Part shown: in pieces, positions 5,142 through 10,229 of the stretch | How positions within the stretch are numbered: position 1 is the stretch's first letter | Layout: each line of letters starts with the position of its first letter | NCBI GenBank assembly: GCA_034408875.1 | Contig: JAWXCJ010000091.1 | Coordinates: 1 to 10,229, forward strand | DNA from: JANNHK01 sp034408875 | Lineage (GTDB): Bacteria > Actinomycetota > Acidimicrobiia > IMCC26256 > PALSA-610 | DNA length: 10,229 nucleotides | Direction of reading: 5' to 3' | Made by a program: the position numbers and the translations under genes | Notes under the pieces: generated by a model | Seen by the model: the letters and a program-made list of their open reading frames with translations, nothing else | What the model was told of the DNA's origin: nothing | The model's database searches: none

Positions 5142-6375
5142 CGCGGGCGCGCCGAGCTTGAACGGCGCACTGTTGGTCGTCGCCATCGCCGGTTGGCTGG
5201 TCGTGATCGTGAGTGTCGTGCGACTGCAAACGCGAAGTCGAGAGCTGCTACGGGTGCGGAGCGCGCTTCACGCGCGGGCCGAGGATCCGATCGAGGTCGC
5301 GGTCGTCGAAGCGCTCGAGACCGCCGACGACCGTGTCGCACAGGCCGAATCGATGCAGCACTGGCTGCTGGGCGCGCTCGACGAGTCATCTGACGCGATC
5401 ATCGTGATCGACAGGCTTGGTCGCGAGGTCGTGCGCAACGCATCAGCCCGGCGATTCGAGGGTGCCCGGCACGGCGAGGTGCTCGCCGAGGACGCGCTGC
5501 GCGAGCTGTTGCGCGACGCGCTCGATGGCGGTCCGGCCGAACGAGAGATGCAGCTCTATGGTCCTCCCCGCCAGTCGTTGCACTTGCGCGCGTTTGCGTT
5601 GCGGAGCGAAGGCGAGGTCGTCGGCGCGGTTGGCTTCAGCCGCGATGTCACCGAGTCGCGGCGGGTGGAAAGTGTGCGGCGCGACTTCGTCGCGAACGTG
5701 AGCCACGAGTTGAAGACACCCATCGGAGCGCTCGCGTTGCTCGCCGAAACCATGGCTGCGAGCGACGACATGGTCGTGATGCTGCGGCTGGCCGAGCGCG
5801 TGGTGCGCGAAGCCGACCGGCTGGCGCAGATTGTCGACGACCTCCTCGATCTCAGTCTCATCGAAGCCCAGGAGTCGCCGACGCGCGAACCGTTGCCGGT
5901 GCCGGTGCTCGTCAACGATGCCGCCGAGGTCGTGCGTACGGCGGCCGAGACCGCCGGCGTTCCTCTGAACGTCACGCCCCGCCCGCCCGACGTCGACCTC
6001 GAATGCGATCACCGGCAACTCCGCAGCGCACTGGTCAACCTGCTCGACAACGCGATCAAGTACTCCGAGCCGGGCCAAGCCGTCGACGTCGGCGCGTGCG
6101 TGGAAGGTGACCGGGTTGCGCTCATCGTGCGCGACCACGGGATCGGGATCCCAACTCGCGACCTCGAACGGATCTTCGAACGGTTCTACCGCGTCGACCG
6201 GGCCCGCAGCCGCGAAACCGGTGGCACCGGTCTCGGACTTTCGATCGTGCGCCACGTCGCCCAGGCGCATGGCGGCGAAGTCACGGTGACTTCCCGCGAG
6301 GGCGAAGGCTCGACCTTCACGTTGTTCATCCCACTCGCGAACGGAGGGCCGCGCGCCCTCTGGGAGGCATCCTAA
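5077..6375 (+). CDS. senX3: Phosphate-sensing histidine kinase, SenX3/PhoR type
   Basis: Membrane histidine kinase that phosphorylates the response regulator encoded directly downstream. From the ATG at 5077 the protein has 432 residues: one membrane helix (about 29-50), a linker, a PAS-like domain (about 93-192), the dimerisation/phosphoacceptor domain with VSHELKTPIGAL (H210), and a HATPase domain with the N box LLDNAIKYS (N325), G1 box DHGIGIP (D353 on) and G2 box GGTGLGLS (382-389). There is no extracytoplasmic sensor domain, as expected for kinases that read phosphate through PstSCAB-PhoU. FVANVSHELKTP and the following helix closely resemble mycobacterial SenX3. The start is uncertain: residues 1-27 come largely from the 80-bp repeat, no good binding site precedes 5077, and a TTG at 5158 would begin right at the membrane helix, as in SenX3. 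The TAA stop abuts the next ATG. No truncation or missing catalytic residue is seen. Confidence 0.93.
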   Translation: MEVGCRVVEAERGVDPASDETTAGAPSLNGALLVVAIAGWLVVIVSVVRLQTRSRELLRVRSALHARAEDPIEVAVVEALETADDRVAQAESMQHWLLGALDESSDAIIVIDRLGREVVRNASARRFEGARHGEVLAEDALRELLRDALDGGPAEREMQLYGPPRQSLHLRAFALRSEGEVVGAVGFSRDVTESRRVESVRRDFVANVSHELKTPIGALALLAETMAASDDMVVMLRLAERVVREADRLAQIVDDLLDLSLIEAQESPTREPLPVPVLVNDAAEVVRTAAETAGVPLNVTPRPPDVDLECDHRQLRSALVNLLDNAIKYSEPGQAVDVGACVEGDRVALIVRDHGIGIPTRDLERIFERFYRVDRARSRETGGTGLGLSIVRHVAQAHGGEVTVTSREGEGSTFTLFIPLANGGPRALWEAS

Positions 6376-7098
6376 ATGGCCGACCCGCCGCTCATTCTCG
6401 TTGTCGACGACGAACAGTCGTACCGCGACGCGCTCCAAGTCGCACTCCAGCGCGAGGGTTTCCTCGTCGACACCGCGGCCGATGGTGTCGAGGCACTCGC
6501 GCGCTTCGAGGCTTCGAAGCCCGCGCTCGTGCTCCTCGACGTGATGCTTCCGAAGATGACAGGCGTCGACGTGTGCCGCGAGATCCGCAGCCGTTCCCGC
6601 GTGCCCATCATCATGGTCACGGCGCGCAACTCCGAGATCGACGCGGTCGTGGGGCTCGAAGTCGGCGCTGACGACTACGTCACCAAGCCGTTCCGGCTGC
6701 GCGAACTGATCGCCCGTGTTCGAAGCGCGCTCCGGCGGGCGCCCGTCGCCGACGAGGATCCCGATCATCCCGACGTGCTCGAAGTCGGCGACGTTCGGCT
6801 CGACGCGGCGCGTCATGAGGTCTACGTGCGCAACATTCCGGTTGCGCTGCCGCTCAAGGAGTTCGAGCTCCTCGAGATCCTCATGGCCAACGCCGGACGT
6901 GTGCTCACGCGCGACGTGCTCATCGACCGCGTGTGGGGGCCGAACTACTACGGCGACACCAAGACCCTCGACGTGCACATCAAGCGCCTGCGGTCGAAGA
7001 TCGAGAGCGAACCGGCCAAGCCCGGACGCATCGTCACGGTCCGAGGCGTCGGCTACCGCTACGAGCGACTGGCAACGGCGTCGGCCGAGTCGGCGTAG
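6376..7098 (+). CDS. regX3: Phosphate response regulator, RegX3/PhoB type (OmpR family)
   Basis: DNA-binding response regulator, the likely transcription factor for Pho boxes here. The 240-residue protein has an N-terminal receiver domain (about 5-122) with the acidic pair D11/D12, phosphoacceptor D55 in LLDVMLP, T82 in MVTAR and K104 in TKPF, then a short linker and a C-terminal winged helix (about 136-235) with LKEFELLEIL, the RVLTRDVLIDRVWG recognition region, TLDVHIKRLRSKI and VRGVGYRYE. The block SEIDAVVGLEVGADDYVTKP is almost that of mycobacterial RegX3, and the kinase upstream is SenX3-like, so this pairing is firm; PhoB or PhoP would be the equivalent names elsewhere. The ATG follows the kinase stop with no gap (TAAATG), so the two are cotranscribed and probably coupled. 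It is the last gene of the plus arm and ends 12 nt before the convergent sixA-like gene. Confidence 0.95.
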   Translation: MADPPLILVVDDEQSYRDALQVALQREGFLVDTAADGVEALARFEASKPALVLLDVMLPKMTGVDVCREIRSRSRVPIIMVTARNSEIDAVVGLEVGADDYVTKPFRLRELIARVRSALRRAPVADEDPDHPDVLEVGDVRLDAARHEVYVRNIPVALPLKEFELLEILMANAGRVLTRDVLIDRVWGPNYYGDTKTLDVHIKRLRSKIESEPAKPGRIVTVRGVGYRYERLATASAESA

Positions 7099-7110
7099 AA
7101 GACCGGCGTG

Positions 7111-7584
7111 CTAGGGCTCGTCGGGCGGCGGCGGGAGATAGCGCGCGGCGGCGATCTCGCCGGTCGTGTCGACGTCGAGCACCCACGTGCAGCCCTTCGG
7201 CCACGTTGGCGCGGAGTCGAACGGAACGCCGCGGTCCTCGTAGTACTCGAGCAGCATCGGCATCACGTCGCCATGCATGCACATCACCGCGTCGTGGTGC
7301 GCGTGCTTGCGCACCAACGCCAACGCACCGTCGAGGGTTGCGCCCTCGGTCAGTGCGTCGATCGGCTCGATCGCGAGACCGCGCATCCCCGCGAGCGGCA
7401 CGAGGGTTTCCATGCACCGCACGTAGGGACTCGACAGCAGGCGGTCGATGTTCGCGTCGGCGAGAAGATCGAGGAGGCCGTCGGACTGGCGCTGACCCCG
7501 CCGCGAGAGCGGACGGAGCCGGTCGTCGCGGGTCCATTCGCTTCGGTTGCCGGCCTTGGCGTGGCGGACGAGATAGAGGGTCAC
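7111..7584 (-). CDS. SixA-type histidine phosphatase (MutT1 C-terminal half)
   Basis: Short member of the histidine phosphatase (phosphoglycerate mutase-like) superfamily, 157 residues. The catalytic RHA motif is at 7-9 (H8 the phosphorylated histidine), with LSRRGQRQS (26-34), SSPYVRCMET (51-60), TEG (79-81) and the second active-site histidine H104 in CMHGD. It has no N-terminal extension or signal peptide, so it acts in the cytoplasm. The start is a GTG at 7584 that overlaps the stop of the NUDIX gene by 4 nt (GTGA), so translation is coupled. In Mycobacterium tuberculosis MutT1, encoded beside ppk, a NUDIX domain is fused to a domain of this kind; here the two are separate. The best guess is a partner of the NUDIX enzyme in removing phosphates from nucleotides, but a SixA-like phosphohistidine phosphatase role is also possible. 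The TAG stop is 12 nt from the convergent regX3-like gene. Confidence 0.88.
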   Translation of the reverse strand: MTLYLVRHAKAGNRSEWTRDDRLRPLSRRGQRQSDGLLDLLADANIDRLLSSPYVRCMETLVPLAGMRGLAIEPIDALTEGATLDGALALVRKHAHHDAVMCMHGDVMPMLLEYYEDRGVPFDSAPTWPKGCTWVLDVDTTGEIAAARYLPPPPDEP

Positions 7585-7988
7585 GGGGGGAGACTCCGGA
7601 AGTGTTCGACAAGGCGCCGGTCGGCGTCGTAGGAGAGCATTGTGGTCGCGTCGGCGACCGCAATCCAGCGCACCTCGTCGACCTCGTCGTTGGGTTCGAA
7701 CCCCATGAACTCGGTCGGTGTCATCAACCAGTAACGCACGGTCTTCGGGCGTCCGTGCCGGTCGACGTAGTGCACGCTGGGGAGCTCGACGCCCAGTTCA
7801 CAGCGCCAGCCGGTCTCCTCTTCGACCTCCCGGCGGGCCGCCGTCTCCGACGATTCGCCCGGCTCGAGCTTGCCCTTGGGCAGGCTCCAGTCGTCGTAGC
7901 GGTCCCGGTGGATGGCGAGCAGTTCGACCTCGCCCGCGGGGCCGGTGCGGGTGACGATGCCTCCCGCGGCCTGGATCTCTACAGCCAT
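7581..7988 (-). CDS. NUDIX hydrolase (MutT1 N-terminal-half homologue)
   Basis: Small cytoplasmic hydrolase of nucleoside diphosphate-linked compounds, 135 residues, a single NUDIX domain. The NUDIX box is complete: G39-x5-E45-x7-R53-E54-V-x-E57-E58-x-G60-W61, preceded by HRDRYDDWSLPKGK (27-40), which strongly resembles mycobacterial MutT1. Later, VHYVDRHGRPKTVRYWLM and NDEVDEVRWI fit the same group. Substrates known for relatives include 8-oxo-GTP and diadenosine polyphosphates; which applies here cannot be read from the sequence. The ATG at 7988 is the only sensible start, since the fold begins at once (EIQAAGGIV). It lies inside the last codons of the CHAD gene (10-nt overlap), has no strong ribosome binding site, and is therefore probably translated by coupling. 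Its stop overlaps the histidine phosphatase start by 4 nt. Confidence 0.92.
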   Translation of the reverse strand: MAVEIQAAGGIVTRTGPAGEVELLAIHRDRYDDWSLPKGKLEPGESSETAARREVEEETGWRCELGVELPSVHYVDRHGRPKTVRYWLMTPTEFMGFEPNDEVDEVRWIAVADATTMLSYDADRRLVEHFRSLPP

Positions 7989-8842
7989 GCCCGCAGGCCC
8001 GGGCGCGAGGCCTGCTTCCACACGCCGGGAAACTCGCGACGAGCGGCACGGGCTGCTTCCCACTCGACCGCGCCGAGCATCCCGATCGAGTACGCCTCGA
8101 CCGCCGACACCTCGACCGCGGTCTCGGCGAGCCACTGGCGGGCGACGACCGCGTCCTGGTGTTCGCCGAGCACTTCTTGTACCTGCGCCATTGCGGCTGC
8201 GAACTTGCGGGCCTGGCCACCGAACAACGGTGCGACCGCTTCGGCCGCGTAGCGGGCGCGCTTGGCGCGGATGCGGATCTCGTGCAGTTGCTCGTCGGCG
8301 GGATCGTCGCCGAGCGCAGCGACTCCCGCCGCGAGTTTGCGCCACGGACGCTTCACGACGAGTGGGAGCGCCTTGCGCGCGGGCGCCGAGGCCGCTTCGG
8401 TGCATTTCGGGGTCGTGGCCGCGTCCTGCATTGCGGCGCGCAACGCGTGGTAGCGCGGGGTCGCAAGTGCGGCCAGCATCGCGGCGCGGGTGGTCTCCCA
8501 GTTGGTGACCAGCCGCTGCACGACCCGCGCCGCCGTGTCGCGCTCGGAGTCGGGGAGCCGGTCGATCTCGGCGCGGAGCCGTTCGAGGAGCACTTCGTGG
8601 TCGCGCACCGCCCCGAGTTCGGCGCCGAGCCAGCCGAGTTCGGTGCGGAGCGACTCGGCCCACTCCGGGTCGACGAACGCATCGAAGGTGCGCAGATCGG
8701 AGCGCAGGCGGCGGCACGCGACACGCGTTTGGTGCACGTCTTCGGCGTCGCCACCGGTTTGCACACCCGCTTCGTGGGCCAAGAATCGCTCCACGGACGC
8801 GGTAAGAGCAACGCGGAGCACGTGTTCGACGGACGCGGCCAC
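7979..8842 (-). CDS. CHAD-domain protein, probable polyphosphate binder
   Basis: CHAD (conserved histidine alpha-helical domain) proteins bind inorganic polyphosphate through basic and histidine residues on two helical bundles and are often encoded near polyphosphate enzymes. The predicted 287-residue product is almost entirely CHAD: the first repeat has VHQTRVACRRLRSDLRTF (H37, R40, R44, R45, R47) and the second LHEIRIRAKRARYAAEAV (H187, R190, R192, K194, R195, R197), with GEHQD (H228) later. There is no attached CYTH/triphosphatase domain, signal peptide or membrane helix. The start is a GTG at 8842, two bases after the ppk stop; no strong binding site is seen, and the frame continues open upstream only as a ppk shadow, so the start is the least certain part. 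Position directly after ppk supports a role in granule formation or localisation, which is inferred. Confidence 0.87.
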   Translation of the reverse strand: MAASVEHVLRVALTASVERFLAHEAGVQTGGDAEDVHQTRVACRRLRSDLRTFDAFVDPEWAESLRTELGWLGAELGAVRDHEVLLERLRAEIDRLPDSERDTAARVVQRLVTNWETTRAAMLAALATPRYHALRAAMQDAATTPKCTEAASAPARKALPLVVKRPWRKLAAGVAALGDDPADEQLHEIRIRAKRARYAAEAVAPLFGGQARKFAAAMAQVQEVLGEHQDAVVARQWLAETAVEVSAVEAYSIGMLGAVEWEAARAARREFPGVWKQASRPGLRAWL

Positions 8843-8844
8843 GG

Positions 8845-10229
8845 TCAGGCTTCGGTCGTACGCGCTTTGGAACGAGCGATCGCAAGTTCCTGGAAACGAA
8901 CGTGTTGTTCCGAGCCGTCGACGGTCGGCACCTTGCGCCACGTGCCGTCGGGGTCGAGCGCCCATGCGAGCTCGTCGTACGCGAGGTTGATCGCAAGAAT
9001 CTCGTCGAGCCGGGCGCGCAGGCGCCGGTCGGCGACGCGCAGCATCGACTCGACCCGACGGTCGAGGTTGCGCGGCATCAAGTCGGCCGACCCTATGACG
9101 TACTCGGTGTCGTCGTCGCCGATCGGACCGAAACGGAAGATGCGCGAGTGCTCGAGGTACCGGCCGACGATGGAGCGCACGGTGATGTTCTCGGACAGGC
9201 CCGGGACTCCCGCCCGCAGGCAGCACATGCCGCGCACGACGAGGTCGATGCGCGCGCCCGCGGTCGACGCGGCGTACAGCTCGTCGATCATGTCGCTGTC
9301 GACGAGAGCGTTGACCTTCATCGTGATCTCGCCGCCCGGTCGGGCCTGGCTGCGAATGAGCTTGCGCAGCTCCTCGCGCAGGTGCGTGGGCGCGACCAGG
9401 AGCCGGCGGTACTGGCCGGGCCGGCTGTAGCCGGTGAGGTGGTTGAACAACTCGGTGAGGTCGGCGCCCAGTTCGGGGTCGGCCGAGAGCACACCGATGT
9501 CCTCGTAGATCGTCGCGGTCTTCGGGTTGTAGTTGCCGGTGCCGACGTGGCAGTAGCGGCGAATCCCGTCGGACTCCTGGCGGACGACAAGAATGATCTT
9601 CGCATGCGTCTTCAGGCCGACCAGTCCGTACACGACGTGCGCGCCCGCCTGCTCGAGCATGCGGGCGCGTTCGATGTTGGCCTGTTCGTCGCCGCGCGCT
9701 TTGAGCTCGACGAGCGCCACGACCTGCTTGCCCGCTTCGGCCGCTTGCACGAGCGAAGCCACGAGTCCGGCTTCGTCGCCGCCGGTCCGGTACATCGTCT
9801 GCTTGATGGCGAGCACACGCGGGTCGCGAGCGGCCTGGGCGACGAACGCCTCGATCGACGTCGCGAACGAGTCGTACGGGTGGTGCACGAACACGTCGGC
9901 GTTGCGCATCGCCCAGAACACGTCGGCCTCGTCGCCACCGGCGAGCGCGGGCGGAGTTTGCGGTGTGAACGACGGGAACTTCAGATCGGGACGCCGGATC
10001 GCGTACAGCGCGCTCAGGCCCGCGAGGTCGAGCGGCCCGTCGACGACGTACACGTCCTGTGGCGTGAGTTCGAGCTCGCGACACAGCAGGTCGAGCACGT
10101 CGGGTGTCATGCGAGTGTCGACCTCGAGGCGCACGGCCGTGCCAAACTTCGTGCGTTGCCGCAGCACGGTCTCCATCGCCGCGAGCAGGTCCTCGGCTTC
10201 GTCGGCGAGTTCGATGTCGGCATCACGCG
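8845..10229 (-). CDS. ppk: Polyphosphate kinase 1 (5' end outside the window)
   Basis: Reversibly transfers the terminal phosphate of ATP to a growing polyphosphate chain. Only the C-terminal 460 residues are present; the family is usually about 700, so roughly a third lies beyond the window edge. The frame runs to the edge without a stop, and the first visible residues RDADIELADEAEDLL are typical of the middle of PPK1, so the ATG at 10176 is internal. Seen are VHHPYDSF, LAIKQTMYRT, KQVVALVELKARGDEQANIE, then the two histidines of the phospholipase-D-like catalytic domains: KTHAK (codon 9606-9604) and RYCHVGTGNYN (codon 9549-9547), the latter corresponding to the phosphorylated histidine. Downstream are NALVDSDMIDELY, SENITVRSIVGRYLEHSRI, GSADLMPRNLDRRVE and a short tail. 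The sequence is close to actinobacterial PPK1. It leads the ppk-CHAD-NUDIX-phosphatase operon; its promoter is out of view, so Pho control cannot be judged. Confidence 0.96.
   Translation of the reverse strand, partial: RDADIELADEAEDLLAAMETVLRQRTKFGTAVRLEVDTRMTPDVLDLLCRELELTPQDVYVVDGPLDLAGLSALYAIRRPDLKFPSFTPQTPPALAGGDEADVFWAMRNADVFVHHPYDSFATSIEAFVAQAARDPRVLAIKQTMYRTGGDEAGLVASLVQAAEAGKQVVALVELKARGDEQANIERARMLEQAGAHVVYGLVGLKTHAKIILVVRQESDGIRRYCHVGTGNYNPKTATIYEDIGVLSADPELGADLTELFNHLTGYSRPGQYRRLLVAPTHLREELRKLIRSQARPGGEITMKVNALVDSDMIDELYAASTAGARIDLVVRGMCCLRAGVPGLSENITVRSIVGRYLEHSRIFRFGPIGDDDTEYVIGSADLMPRNLDRRVESMLRVADRRLRARLDEILAINLAYDELAWALDPDGTWRKVPTVDGSEQHVRFQELAIARSKARTTEA

Noticed and set aside
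5443..6978. Long open frame on the minus strand (about 511 codons) opposite the kinase and regulator genes
   Set aside because: It lies antisense to two complete, well-conserved genes and its translation has no recognisable motif; such frames are common opposite coding DNA of this base composition.
7083..7093. GCCGAGTCGGC as a terminator hairpin after the response regulator
   Set aside because: The arms are only 4 bp, lie inside the coding region and are not followed by a T-tract.
8843..10084. Upstream extension of the CHAD frame through ppk, to about 700 residues
   Set aside because: The extension is arginine/proline-rich shadow sequence of ppk; the GTG at 8842 just after the ppk stop gives a normal CHAD protein.

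Overview
The window is high-GC DNA with dense, tightly packed genes, GTG starts, overlapping start/stop codons and protein families typical of Actinobacteria (a SenX3/RegX3-type two-component pair, MutT1-like NUDIX plus histidine phosphatase genes beside ppk, Streptomyces-like Pho boxes). An actinobacterium, possibly of the class Acidimicrobiia, is my best guess. The taxon is inferred from gene style only, not from a marker gene.

Layout: the whole window is a phosphate-acquisition and polyphosphate locus in three transcription blocks. (1) Positions 14-3898, minus strand: phoU, pstS, pstC, pstA. This block holds the regulator of the transporter, the lipoprotein phosphate-binding protein and the two permease subunits. 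(2) Positions 4139-7098, plus strand, divergent from phoU: pstB (transporter ATPase), a senX3/phoR-type histidine kinase and a regX3/phoB-type response regulator. (3) Positions 7111-10229, minus strand, convergent with block 2: ppk (polyphosphate kinase, 5' end outside the window), a CHAD-domain protein, a NUDIX hydrolase and a SixA-type histidine phosphatase. The last three are joined by very short gaps or overlaps.

How they work together: PstSCAB imports phosphate under starvation. PhoU together with PstB is known in other bacteria to relay transporter status to the sensor kinase, and the kinase/regulator pair turns on Pho genes. Two 11-nt-period direct repeats that look like Pho boxes lie in the phoU/pstB divergent region (3971-3992) and upstream of pstS (3114-3135, minus strand); they match each other at 14 of 18 positions. 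Stored phosphate is handled by the ppk block: PPK makes polyphosphate, CHAD proteins bind it, and the NUDIX/SixA pair resembles the two halves of mycobacterial MutT1.

Unusual points: pstB is detached from pstSCA and sits on the opposite strand with the two-component genes. A perfect 80-bp tandem duplication starts at the pstB stop codon and contains the likely phoR start. A 16-bp unit is repeated three times over the phoU stop codon. A perfect 12-bp-arm hairpin separates pstS from pstC. The two MutT1 domains are separate genes overlapping by 4 nt. I see no insertion sequence, CRISPR array, tRNA, rRNA or phage gene. There is no gene-free stretch longer than about 300 bases; the largest gap is 3899-4138. 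Everything here fits known Pho biology, so I do not claim a wholly new system.
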